Below, one piece after another: positions 36,627-45,617 of a DNA stretch of 64,000 nucleotides. Origin of the DNA: Cloacimonetes bacterium UBA6081 (lineage in GTDB: Bacteria; Cloacimonadota; Cloacimonadia; Cloacimonadales; Cloacimonadaceae); contig DIXL01000085.1 in NCBI GenBank assembly GCA_002428685.1, forward strand, positions 93,036-157,035, read 5' to 3'. The translations under genes and the position numbers were made by a program. The notes under the pieces were generated by a model, which worked only from the letters and a program-made list of their open reading frames with translations, did no database searches and was not told the DNA's origin. How positions within the stretch are numbered: position 1 is the stretch's first letter; each line of letters begins with the position of its first letter.

Positions 36627-39524
36627 CTACATAAAGCAGATATAGGGTCTGGCAACTCCAGCCCGGATTCGGGTGTGTGGTTCAACGTGGCACAATGAGC
36701 CTTTTGCCTTTATAAAAGTAGCGCGGAAAGCGGGACTAAAGCTTTGTGTCCCAAATGAATCGGTGATAATTATGCACAGTGGCAGTTCTTCATTTCCGGT
36801 ATTAATCACCCCAATTTCCCTGCCTAAAAAGTGCACTAAATCGCCTTGTTTCATCCCCGGACACACCATTGCAATGGCCTTATTTTTTATCAGATATGAA
36901 AGTGTGTCGAGCTTGGGTTCAAAATCCAATGCCACCACTTTACCTGCCAAATCAAGACCCTCAAGAGCAGCTGAATCAGGAATGTAAACAAACTCTCCAT
37001 GGCAGCGTTTTCCCAATCCCAGCTTACCATCCAACCTGTTTCCACTATACTTTATGGTTACAGAATTGCCTTCGGTTATTTCGCTTACTATACCCTTAAC
37101 ATGAGAGAAGTAGTTTTTTGGCTTAATATTATACTGAATGGTTACAGTTCCGTTTACTCTGTCAATTTCCGTAATGACCCCGCTACTGGGAGCTTTTACA
37201 AAATGAGGTGGTTCGCCTTTCCCGCTTTCCAACTTTTTGGCCAGAACATCTCCCAGATAAACAAAATCACCCATTTGGTGCTTTAGGTAGGACATCATCT
37301 TTTTGGGTTGGCAGCCAAGATGCTCTGCCACATTCACTTTAACCGGATTACCGCTATAATCCTGAATTTCCGAAAGCACCAGCACACCGCTGTGATAATC
37401 GATAAATTCCACCTTCCCACTCACTGGAGAACGAAAATCCTGCCCCACCCATCTTTTGGAAGGTGGTTCCGGCAGATGACGAAGTAATGCATCGTAATCC
37501 ACCCTGTATCCCACTGTAACCTGTAAGGTAGAGCGAACCAAATCCGGGCTCACAAAATCAATGTTCAGATAGGCATTCACAATAAATAAGCGAGGGGGAT
37601 TGAACTTGTTTACTGCCACAATTGTATCCGGGGTAACTGCCTCATTTTCATTGACCAGGATATCGCCTTTATAAGGAAGCGAAACTACTTTATAAAATTC
37701 TCCCTGATAAGCTTGAACAAGATTCATAAATGCATTTGTTTGTTTTTCATCCAAGGGCTCAGGCTTTCTGATTCCCAGGGCTTTCTCCAGTTCTTTTCCA
37801 TTGCCGAGAACTTCTTTGCGTGTGTCTATAATAACCGGCAAAGCCGTAGAAAGGCTGATTGGTTCTTTGTTCGTGCTGATTACACACTTACCCAGAGGTG
37901 TTATCTGCAGCTCCCGCAAAGTAGCTTTTTCCAGATAGATCACCGTTTCGGGCATCACATTCAGCACTTTTTCTGCTCCATTTTCGCTGTATTTTAGCTG
38001 TAAAACCGGTTTTGTGGTTTTTGCAGGAAAGTGAGGACGAATATGAATGGCAAGCTTTTGCAGGCAAGAGCTACTCAACAACTGGTTAGATAGGTTTTGC
38101 TCCACATTTGACAACACTCCCAGATGAGGAGTGATAAAATCCTTATCCAGCCACAGCTCCGTTATGCCATGCGCATCAAAGCCATCTATAAGAATAGCTG
38201 CACATTGTTCAGGGCTTTTAGCATGCGAAAACACACCTCCCGCAGCAATGAGCACATCAATTTCCATCGGATAAAAATGCAGCTTGGACTCTATCAGTTC
38301 ATATTCAAACTGACGTTCATAGGCTCCTATATCGCTGGTTTTCAGTTTATCCAAAAAGCCAATTTTCTGTCCATTATAGTGCATTTCCTGGTGTTGAACC
38401 AGGGCAAGGCGTATGGCTTGTTTGGCTAAAACTTGTTCGATTTTCACTTCTCGCTCTGTGGAAGGATTATAGGTGGGATACAAAGTTTTATTCCCTATAT
38501 AATTACGCACTTCATCCAGCGTGAAGTCCTGGGGGAGTTCTTTTACAAATTGCTCTCCACCGGATTCTGCCAAAACATTCAAAGCACTATAGCTCATCCC
38601 CAAATTTGCACTTACGGTGCGTTGATAGTGCCCTTTTATGTAAGAGAACACATCTGTGGTCGCCCCGCCAATATCAAAGGCAAAGAAGTTCCGTTTATCT
38701 TCTGCGGTAGCATTTATCATACTATTTAGCACGCCTATGGGAGTGGGAATAATCTCGCTGAACACATGTTTTTTTAGCTCTGCATAGCCAGGAGCCCGTT
38801 CCATCACGTTTTCCATAAAAAGCTTTTGAATCATATCCTGAGTAGGTTTCAGGTTTTCCAGCCCTATAGTAGGACGCAGATTGGGTAACACCACCAGGTT
38901 AAAATCTTCACTAATCATGTCTTGCACCATTTCTGCCACGTCCTGATTGCCGGCATAGATTGTAGGGATTTTAACATCTGTAGCAAATTTGGGCAGGGGT
39001 TTGGCAATGCGTAAAATCTCCGCCAACCTCAAGACTCCCGAAATGGCTCCTCCATCGGTTCCCCCACACAGCAAAATCATATCAGGATGCAGATTGCGCA
39101 TTGCCTGCATTTGCTCTGCTGCCGAGCGTTTATCATCCACAGCAAATACATCCAACAGAATTCCACCCGCTCCAAATGCTGCTCTACGTGCACTGGATGC
39201 ACTATCAAACAGAGTTAACCCAATAACCAATATTTGTAAACCACCTCCGGCACTGCTGGTGGTAAGATAGCGGATATTGGGAGCAAAGCTTAGCTTGGAA
39301 GCCTGGGAATTGGCAGCAAGGATAGGGATGCCCACCTGTTCCTGAAGCTGTTTTATTACCTCATACACACCTATGCAAACATCATTAAATGGCTCTTCCA
39401 CTGTTGTTTCGGCATGTTTGATACCTAAAATCAGGGGATTGGCATCGCTGTTGTCCACTAAAATCGCTTTGGTAGTTGTACTACCCACATCTGTAATCAA
39501 AAAGTATTGGCTAGCTTGTGCCAT
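36627..39524 (-). CDS. MutL/GlmL-family ASKHA protein with long C-terminal extension
   Basis: 965 residues. N-terminal half is an ASKHA-type ATPase of the GlmL/MutL family, which is found with adenosylcobalamin-dependent mutases: DVGSTTTKAILVD (phosphate 1), FDIGGATTDVFS (phosphate 2, D284), CGGTDGGAISG. From about 690 to the end a beta-rich extension carries at least two similar modules (RSPVSGKVEFIDYHSGVLVL and KAPSSGVITEIDRVNGTVTI) resembling lipoyl/hammerhead sheets. Known GlmL is about 460 residues, so this protein is doubled in length. Role inferred as reactivation or assembly of an aminomutase (glutamate, ornithine or lysine type); no mutase gene is in the window. Confidence 0.8.
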   Translation of the reverse strand: MAQASQYFLITDVGSTTTKAILVDNSDANPLILGIKHAETTVEEPFNDVCIGVYEVIKQLQEQVGIPILAANSQASKLSFAPNIRYLTTSSAGGGLQILVIGLTLFDSASSARRAAFGAGGILLDVFAVDDKRSAAEQMQAMRNLHPDMILLCGGTDGGAISGVLRLAEILRIAKPLPKFATDVKIPTIYAGNQDVAEMVQDMISEDFNLVVLPNLRPTIGLENLKPTQDMIQKLFMENVMERAPGYAELKKHVFSEIIPTPIGVLNSMINATAEDKRNFFAFDIGGATTDVFSYIKGHYQRTVSANLGMSYSALNVLAESGGEQFVKELPQDFTLDEVRNYIGNKTLYPTYNPSTEREVKIEQVLAKQAIRLALVQHQEMHYNGQKIGFLDKLKTSDIGAYERQFEYELIESKLHFYPMEIDVLIAAGGVFSHAKSPEQCAAILIDGFDAHGITELWLDKDFITPHLGVLSNVEQNLSNQLLSSSCLQKLAIHIRPHFPAKTTKPVLQLKYSENGAEKVLNVMPETVIYLEKATLRELQITPLGKCVISTNKEPISLSTALPVIIDTRKEVLGNGKELEKALGIRKPEPLDEKQTNAFMNLVQAYQGEFYKVVSLPYKGDILVNENEAVTPDTIVAVNKFNPPRLFIVNAYLNIDFVSPDLVRSTLQVTVGYRVDYDALLRHLPEPPSKRWVGQDFRSPVSGKVEFIDYHSGVLVLSEIQDYSGNPVKVNVAEHLGCQPKKMMSYLKHQMGDFVYLGDVLAKKLESGKGEPPHFVKAPSSGVITEIDRVNGTVTIQYNIKPKNYFSHVKGIVSEITEGNSVTIKYSGNRLDGKLGLGKRCHGEFVYIPDSAALEGLDLAGKVVALDFEPKLDTLSYLIKNKAIAMVCPGMKQGDLVHFLGREIGVINTGNEELPLCIIITDSFGTQSFSPAFRATFIKAKGSLCHVEPHTRIRAGVARPYICFM

Positions 39525-40093
39525 GATTCCTCCATTAAAAATTGTTGCTGTGCATAAGTTGGCATAAATTCCTTCTTATTGTTTCTCATGTTCTTAGAAG
39601 ACCTTTTAACTGGTCTCCGCCTTACACAATCTATGCTTTTCGCAAATTACATCCTTATCAACCGATTGCTTTTGTATGAAAATGGTGCTTGGTATCTTGT
39701 CAACATCTTTTTTTTCATAATAACAACTACCCGGCTGATGCTGTTAAGTCCAGGAGTCATTACCGCCAGAGATAAGCTATATAACCACCTCTATCCTAAG
39801 CGGCGGGAAGGACTCATGGAACGGCAATAGCAGGTTGATTGGGGTGATGCACGTTTAATGAGTCCTTGTCGCCCTTCATAACAAGTAACAGCTATAATGT
39901 TGGGGGACGGCGACAATGACTCCTTAACTCCAATAGCGTATCACCTGTCAGATCGCTGTCTCTTCTCCATTCCTAACAGCCTATTATGCCTATCCCCGCG
40001 GTTACCCTTAAGTAACAAAAATAACTGCAAGGTTATTGAAGGGATACTCTAAGTATGCTGGTGAAACCAAGCATTAAACAGGGGGGGACTTAC
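39525..40093. other. Gene-free stretch with nested inverted repeats
   Basis: No convincing gene. GGAGTCATTACCGCC (39753-39767) and the complement of 39909-39923 (GGAGTCATTGTCGCC) match at 13 of 15 positions, 171 bp apart end to end. Inside, aaggactcat (39808-39817) pairs perfectly with atgagtcctt (39858-39867). This looks like a decayed miniature element or a structured RNA. Near 40020-40038, aataac and gttatt form a weak hairpin followed by TTTGTT on the minus strand, a possible terminator of the DUF5683-like operon. Confidence 0.5.
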
Positions 40094-40741
40094 CTACCAG
40101 ATGTAGCTTAGTTGCAGCAGAGGAGTTTTACCTTGTTGACCAAAGGATATATGGCTGCGCTTTGGTTGGGCATTGTAACGCAGGACATCAATTCCGCTTA
40201 CCAGATGATTTAAAATCAGCACACCAGTGGCAACCAGAGCGTAATCTTTAAAATCCTGACTGCGGTTGCGGAGTTTGTTATATTCACTGCGGTGGTAAGA
40301 GGCATCCCAAGCCCAGAATTGATCATCGCCATAACTGTAGGTATCTATGTATTCCTGTTGCAGAACAGGATCGTAGGGAAATTGTTCCATTGCGGTTTTG
40401 CGCACCCAGGCATTGTAACCACCGGCATTATAACCGCTGCTTTCGTATTTGGCCAGATTGTTGTAAAAATCGCTGTTGTAGCTGCCAGGATTCAGATGAG
40501 CAAACTTGATGGCATATTCGTAAGAATCCCGTTGCAAAACCTTGCTTTCATTGGTCATAAAATACATGGAACCAATAATTACAGCTTCAGAGGCCATCAT
40601 CGCATAGCCATAATCTCTGCTGTCAATTACCTGAGACAAACCAGGAACTGCAAAGGAACGAAGTGCCGAAACTCCCCGGCTTTGTGCAGTTAGAGAAACG
40701 ATACTTACTACTACGAAGATGGCCAAAGCAATGCGCTTCAT
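40094..40741 (-). CDS. DUF5683-like exported protein, paralogue 3
   Basis: 215 residues with a signal peptide (MKRIALAIFVVVSIVSLTAQ). Shares with the next two genes the pattern: a FAVPGLSQ segment followed by a hydrophobic helix, a middle rich in Tyr/Asn, and a charged-to-hydrophobic C-terminal motif LRNRSQDFKDYALVATGVLILNHLVSGIDVLRY (shown in part: LNHLVSGIDVLR). This resembles Bacteroidetes DUF5683 proteins (PGxGQ near the start, Y.LN..DA near the end). Function unknown. GGGGGAG ribosome binding site. Last gene of the PorV-M6 operon. Confidence 0.75.
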   Translation of the reverse strand: MKRIALAIFVVVSIVSLTAQSRGVSALRSFAVPGLSQVIDSRDYGYAMMASEAVIIGSMYFMTNESKVLQRDSYEYAIKFAHLNPGSYNSDFYNNLAKYESSGYNAGGYNAWVRKTAMEQFPYDPVLQQEYIDTYSYGDDQFWAWDASYHRSEYNKLRNRSQDFKDYALVATGVLILNHLVSGIDVLRYNAQPKRSHISFGQQGKTPLLQLSYIW

Positions 40742-40749
40742 AGCTCCCC

Positions 40750-41409
40750 CTAAAATTCTATCTTATAATTTAGCATGGCACCCTCTAATCCAGAAGGGGT
40801 TACATACACAGCCCCATTCAGCTTTCTGGAAAGCAAAGCACTGTCGATAGCACTAACAGCACGGTTTAACAGCATGATTCCCAAAGCGAAATTGTGGCTC
40901 ATCTTGGTGCGTTGATGGCGGAGGCGCATGTTTTTGTATTCTTGCCAGCTGGCCTCATTACCCCAGTTCCAGGCTTCATCGCCGGTATAGGTATTTCGCT
41001 CTATATAATCAAGATAGGCCTCAGGGACGTAATTGTAAATCAGATAATAGTTTCTGGCCATCATTTCCTGGATATCATTGTAATAATCGCTGCTAACAAA
41101 ATCCTGCACCGCTTGATAATGATTACGGGGCATTCCATAAGGCACACCCGCATAAGCTGAGGCAAAACTCATATAGCTGTCCCGCTGACGCTCAATTTCC
41201 TTGTCGGTGGATACGAAAGCATAAATGGACAGCATATCTATGGCAAGTAAAGTTCCGCCCCTGGTATATTCGCCCATCAGTAGTTCACCACTGCCCGGAA
41301 GCAAAACTGAAGCCGCAGGATATGCAATTCGCGGCAGAGCCAATAAGGGTATAAAACCCAAAAGCAAAACCATTAGAACAATCTGGACTTTATAGCTTAA
41401 AACTTCCAT
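40750..41409 (-). CDS. DUF5683-like exported protein, paralogue 2
   Basis: 219 residues. N-terminal hydrophobic segment VQIVLMVLLLGFIPLLALP, then SVLLPGSGELLMGEYTRGG, a hydrophobic helix, a Tyr/Asn-rich middle (YMSFASAYAGVPYG) and the C-terminal repeat of the family: MRLRHQRTKMSHNFALG then LLNRAVSAIDSALL. Clearly a diverged duplicate of its neighbours. Starts 13 bases inside the end of paralogue 1, so the two are coupled; 8 bases before paralogue 3. Confidence 0.75.
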   Translation of the reverse strand: MEVLSYKVQIVLMVLLLGFIPLLALPRIAYPAASVLLPGSGELLMGEYTRGGTLLAIDMLSIYAFVSTDKEIERQRDSYMSFASAYAGVPYGMPRNHYQAVQDFVSSDYYNDIQEMMARNYYLIYNYVPEAYLDYIERNTYTGDEAWNWGNEASWQEYKNMRLRHQRTKMSHNFALGIMLLNRAVSAIDSALLSRKLNGAVYVTPSGLEGAMLNYKIEF

Positions 41410-42365
41410 TTCATTCCCAGCATGGGGGTTACAGTATCTTCGAACATAGCGGCATAGATATTCATCTGTGGCATGGTTTGAGAAATGGAAAGCCGGTTTA
41501 CATTTCTGGTAACCCGGACTGCATCAATCCCTGCAGCCAAATGATTGAAAGCAAGAACCATAGTGAAGATATGAGCTTTGGAGTATTCGCTCTTAGCTTC
41601 ATTACGCATTTCTATAAAGGTTTTGCGCATCTGGCTGGCATCATGAGAACTTGGTGATACAGAAATAGTTGTATCAGTTCCCCATTGCGGGAAATTGCCA
41701 GTCCAATGGGTATTGGGATTGTCCAAAGGACCATCAACCACCCAGCGAGGATCTACAAAATTACCCGAAGCATCAGCGGCAAAACGGTAATACCAATCCA
41801 TCCAACCAAATACGTAATGGGGATATTTGCCGATATCTTCATAAAAATGTTGAGTGTTGGTGGGGTCTAAACGGAAATAACCGTTGTCATAGATATCGGA
41901 GCTATTAATCCCTTTTAATATTTCTTGAATCTCGTTCTGCCGGTTGCGTTGATAACGATAACCTTGAATTTGCGTTCCGTCGGAAGTTGGGTAGGTTATT
42001 AGTTCGCCCGTGGCATACTTTTCAAATCTGTCTGTTTTATCGTTTCCCTGAATGCTGAAATAGACCAAACCGCCTATACAAGCAAGCTCTATGGCAGGGA
42101 AAATGTATGTGGTAATTGAGGTTTTATCTGCATAAAATTGGCCAGAACCTGGAACAAGCACAGACATTAACATTGCCAGCCGTGCATCTTTTTTGCCATA
42201 GTTAACCTTAATCAAGTCGTTGGTTACCACGGAATCCTCTGTAGCGGGCTGGGTCTTTGGCTGTTGTTCATATAGCCATTGATCAATATCACTGCTTGGT
42301 TTGGCTTGTGCAAACAATCCACAAACCAAACTCAGGACGATTGAGACCAAAATAACTTTTTTCAT
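41397..42365 (-). CDS. DUF5683-like exported protein, paralogue 1 (longest)
   Basis: 322 residues from ATG 42365 (MKKVILVSIVLSLVCGLFAQ signal peptide; GAGG seven bases upstream). Family pattern: SVLVPGSGQFYADKTSITTY, hydrophobic helix, YRYQRNRQNEIQ, and C-terminal MRNEAKSEYSKAHIFTMVLA then FNHLAAGIDAVRV. The middle is about 100 residues longer than in paralogues 2 and 3. It starts 26 bases after the M6 protease stop, so it belongs to that operon. Function unknown; association with surface protein export is inferred from position only. Confidence 0.77.
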   Translation of the reverse strand: MKKVILVSIVLSLVCGLFAQAKPSSDIDQWLYEQQPKTQPATEDSVVTNDLIKVNYGKKDARLAMLMSVLVPGSGQFYADKTSITTYIFPAIELACIGGLVYFSIQGNDKTDRFEKYATGELITYPTSDGTQIQGYRYQRNRQNEIQEILKGINSSDIYDNGYFRLDPTNTQHFYEDIGKYPHYVFGWMDWYYRFAADASGNFVDPRWVVDGPLDNPNTHWTGNFPQWGTDTTISVSPSSHDASQMRKTFIEMRNEAKSEYSKAHIFTMVLAFNHLAAGIDAVRVTRNVNRLSISQTMPQMNIYAAMFEDTVTPMLGMKWKF

Positions 42366-42390
42366 AAGCATACCTCGCTTTACAAGATAA

Positions 42391-45300
42391 TCACTTTTCC
42401 ACGGCAAACTTCAGGCGTTTGTGCATGCCGTCATTTTCCAGGCTGAGAAGATAAACTCCGGAACTGAGGCCTATGGTATCCAATTCTATCTCCCGTGGAT
42501 TATTTTGTGATGATTGAATGGTCTTGCTGCGTACCAGAGAACCGCTGATATCATAGATATTTAGCTTGGTTGCACCACTGTAATTCTCTAGCCGCAACCG
42601 AAAATATGTGTTTTTTACCGGATTGGGATAAATGTATGCATTGGGCTTTGCTGCCGCACTGCCTTCATCGCTGAATTCTGAAACAAACAGCCCACTTCCG
42701 CCATTTCTGTAGCCATTGAACAGGATGGGGTTGGAGGTTATGTTTGACACACTGTGTATAAACAAACGACCCTGTGCGTCGGGATAATACCAATATAGCT
42801 TGTTTAACTGCTGATGGTAGTATAGAAAGTCTGCCTTATCTGTGGTAGGATAGTACAAGCTTTGTTCTGGAATCAGCCGTGCATTTTTATCTATGGCAAG
42901 ATAGCCAAAACTATTTAGCGGGAAATACATAGTGCTTTCTTCGCCAAGCTTTAGACTAAGTGGGCTTTTCTGATATGAGATATTGTGCGCGGCCTTATAG
43001 GGAAAGCCGTTTAATAGGGTGCCATCGGATTTAAGCGCGTAAAGCTTGTTTCCCAGCCCAAAAAAGATCACCGGTGAGATATTTCCCAGCTTGGTAAGAC
43101 CCAGTTGCCCGGGTTTGGCAGTGCTGCGGTTGGTAAAAATTAGTTCCGGAGTGTCGTTGAATATTCTGTAAAGGTTACCGCTGTTGGACATCACAAAGAT
43201 CATCACCAGTTCTGGATTTGTGCTTTTATAGATTAGTGGTTCAATCTCTCCAAAAACATCGGGTAGGTTATATCTCTTTGCATTAAATGAACTTATATCG
43301 TTAGCTTGATGTATGCAAAGTGAGTTTGATCCCAATACTACCAGTTTATCATCCCATCCTGCCAGTTTTAACACATCGTTTACAGGTAGAGCGGTTTGTG
43401 ATATTTCGTAATTGTCAATTCTACACAGCATAGGTTGGAAAACTGGAGCAGGGGAGTAGGTGTAAACACTGTTGCCCAAACTTAGAGGCACAGTTGTAAC
43501 ACCACCATATAACCAAGTCTCATGTATAGCCATATCAACATTGGAAAACTCTATAAACCGCACTGTATTACCGGCAACTGATACCAATTCAAATATTCCG
43601 TCCCCATTGTTATCTGTTTTTATAAGTGGGAAATCGTATTGATGTAGCGAATCTGCAAAAGTGCCCATCAGGTTTTGCCAGCCGCCATCCACATTGCTTA
43701 ACAAGTCTATACTCCCTGCGTGGATAGCCGGTAAATCAGTTTCGCTAAAGCCGGAATTGATTATCGGAGCTGTTATTAGAGTAGAGGAATCAAAATCAAT
43801 CACATCAATGTTCTGGAAAAAACCGCTGCTTATTTTAAAAGACATATTGGCAGAAGGATGGCCAATCTGGCTGAGATGAAACAGGCCCGGAAGCCCAAAA
43901 CTATCTTGCAAGGGAGGCTTGGTTTGGGAATTCAATGCAGGTTTCCAATCCTGTATACTCCAGGAGACAAAGCTGCCATTTATGTCTAAAACAGGTTTCT
44001 TAGCATGAAAGTATTCATAGGGAGTACCAGTCCAATACCTCGAATAGTCACTGCCCAAATCATTTAAACCATCCGCTTCAATTACCGATACACCTTTACG
44101 CAGGATATCGGTGTTTACCGTATTGGCATCAAAATTACTTGCCCAACTTCCATCACTGTAACTGTGCCCTTCGTCATATATAACGCTTTCATTCACATGC
44201 CAAACCATTATTCCACCGCCAATGGCAGAGCCATCGCTTTTTATGAACGAGGGCAACAGATAATCATATTCCCAGGTGGCCGGATTGGAGGGATCGTCAA
44301 ATGGAGTGGGATACAAAACTACTCTGCCGTCCAGGTCTCCAAACACGGCAGTTCCACCATCACCATCAGGATCCACGTTGCGATTCTCTACCAGGATATA
44401 TTCCTTTTCATTCAAGGGAATCTTGTAAGTATGCGGGACAAGGTTATCACCAATTTGAAAGGCTGAAACGCTTTTTATGGCCAAAGGATTGAACATTTCT
44501 AAATCAGGAAACTCTTTCAGTAGTCCTTTGCTTAGATACTGCTCACCGAACATCAGATTCCTGGAAAATGCACCCGGTAGAGTGGGCAAAACACCCTCTA
44601 CAAAAACTAAATCACCACCGGGCAAAGTATCAACCAAAACCCCGGAACCTCCGCTATCCATGATGTCAAACATACCAACCATCGGACGGTAGCTGTAAAC
44701 ATCATACAAATCCACCATTCCAAGCGAGTGCCCAAATTCGTGTGCAATCACAGCATTCAAAGCACCATATCCGGAATGAACATTCACACCATCACTTTCT
44801 GTAATTGTGAAGTCCTGGGAGATTGTAGCTGGAACATTGCAAGCATGGGAAATCAAGACAGTGCCATTATCGACCACAGCTTCTTTCCCTGCTACAACAT
44901 TTATATAAAAAGAGGGGATGTCTGAAGGCGTGTCGCCATTAATGTCGTGTTGCCAGTCTGATCCTGCATGGATAATCATATAATGGGTATAAGTGCTAAA
45001 ATCAATCTTGGGATCATCTGTATCTGCAAGCTCAAAAGCACTTTTAAAATATTCTTCCATACGGCTTAGAAACAATTCGGAGCTTGCTCCCACAGGATTG
45101 TAATACCCCATGGGTTGCGGTAAGGTGTAAGCAGCTTTATCCTTTGGCCATACATCGTATATAAGATTAAATGTTTGCGCAGAAACAGCTTGGTAATAAT
45201 AGCCCATAGCCTTCAAGTTGGATTCGAAATACTGTTTGTTGTGGGGAGGTGCTCCGATGGAATACAGGTAGGCAGGGTCGGCTTCAAGGGCAAATTTACC

Positions 45301-45546
45301 GTTGCCGGTCGTATTGAGATCATCGGTAATTTCCAAACTGAAATCCACTAAAATAACCAATAAACGGTTATTACTGGGGCTTTTTCTGTCTATATTGTTG
45401 GTTTTTGCTTGATTCAATTGGGTTGTAAAGGGATGAAGTTTGTTACGTTTGGGTGATTGTTGGTCGCTTTTCCTCAACAGCATTTTCTGTGCCGGTAAAA
45501 TTGAGGCAACCAAACACAGGAGTAGTATAAACGCTAATTTTTTCAT
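42391..45546 (-). CDS. Secreted M6-family metalloprotease with C-terminal sorting domain
   Basis: 1051 residues from ATG 45546, giving signal peptide MKKLAFILLLCLVASILPAQ; an in-frame extension to 45606 is not needed. The M6 (immune-inhibitor-A-like) catalytic motif is HEFGH at residues 269-273 followed by SLGMVDLYDVY, an intact zinc site. Downstream is a long beta-rich region with VCBS/FG-GAP-like fragments (KTDNNGDGIFELVSVAG). The end (YIYPNPVKNTYFRLRLENYS to RLKFAVEK) is a type A sorting domain with the PNP motif. Placed directly after the PorV-like gene; probably a surface or released protease for protein breakdown. Confidence 0.9.
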   Translation of the reverse strand: MKKLAFILLLCLVASILPAQKMLLRKSDQQSPKRNKLHPFTTQLNQAKTNNIDRKSPSNNRLLVILVDFSLEITDDLNTTGNGKFALEADPAYLYSIGAPPHNKQYFESNLKAMGYYYQAVSAQTFNLIYDVWPKDKAAYTLPQPMGYYNPVGASSELFLSRMEEYFKSAFELADTDDPKIDFSTYTHYMIIHAGSDWQHDINGDTPSDIPSFYINVVAGKEAVVDNGTVLISHACNVPATISQDFTITESDGVNVHSGYGALNAVIAHEFGHSLGMVDLYDVYSYRPMVGMFDIMDSGGSGVLVDTLPGGDLVFVEGVLPTLPGAFSRNLMFGEQYLSKGLLKEFPDLEMFNPLAIKSVSAFQIGDNLVPHTYKIPLNEKEYILVENRNVDPDGDGGTAVFGDLDGRVVLYPTPFDDPSNPATWEYDYLLPSFIKSDGSAIGGGIMVWHVNESVIYDEGHSYSDGSWASNFDANTVNTDILRKGVSVIEADGLNDLGSDYSRYWTGTPYEYFHAKKPVLDINGSFVSWSIQDWKPALNSQTKPPLQDSFGLPGLFHLSQIGHPSANMSFKISSGFFQNIDVIDFDSSTLITAPIINSGFSETDLPAIHAGSIDLLSNVDGGWQNLMGTFADSLHQYDFPLIKTDNNGDGIFELVSVAGNTVRFIEFSNVDMAIHETWLYGGVTTVPLSLGNSVYTYSPAPVFQPMLCRIDNYEISQTALPVNDVLKLAGWDDKLVVLGSNSLCIHQANDISSFNAKRYNLPDVFGEIEPLIYKSTNPELVMIFVMSNSGNLYRIFNDTPELIFTNRSTAKPGQLGLTKLGNISPVIFFGLGNKLYALKSDGTLLNGFPYKAAHNISYQKSPLSLKLGEESTMYFPLNSFGYLAIDKNARLIPEQSLYYPTTDKADFLYYHQQLNKLYWYYPDAQGRLFIHSVSNITSNPILFNGYRNGGSGLFVSEFSDEGSAAAKPNAYIYPNPVKNTYFRLRLENYSGATKLNIYDISGSLVRSKTIQSSQNNPREIELDTIGLSSGVYLLSLENDGMHKRLKFAVEK

Positions 45547-45574
45547 CTTCACAGGCTTAATTGGTGCAAAAGCA

Positions 45575-45600
45575 GAAGTCCCCATAGTTGCGGGGACTTC
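45575..45600. other. Perfect 9-bp hairpin between porV-like gene and M6 protease
   Basis: gaagtcccc (45575-45583) / ggggacttc (45592-45600), 8-nt loop. On the transcribed minus strand it is followed by tgcttttgc, too weak for a firm terminator, so it may be an attenuator or an RNA-processing site that sets different levels for the two genes. Confidence 0.6.
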
Positions 45601-45617
45601 ACACACTTACTTATTTG

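Noticed and set aside
39579..39830. 83-codon hydrophobic open frame
   Set aside because: No ribosome binding site, overlaps the inverted-repeat region, composition is low-complexity hydrophobic; treated as non-coding.
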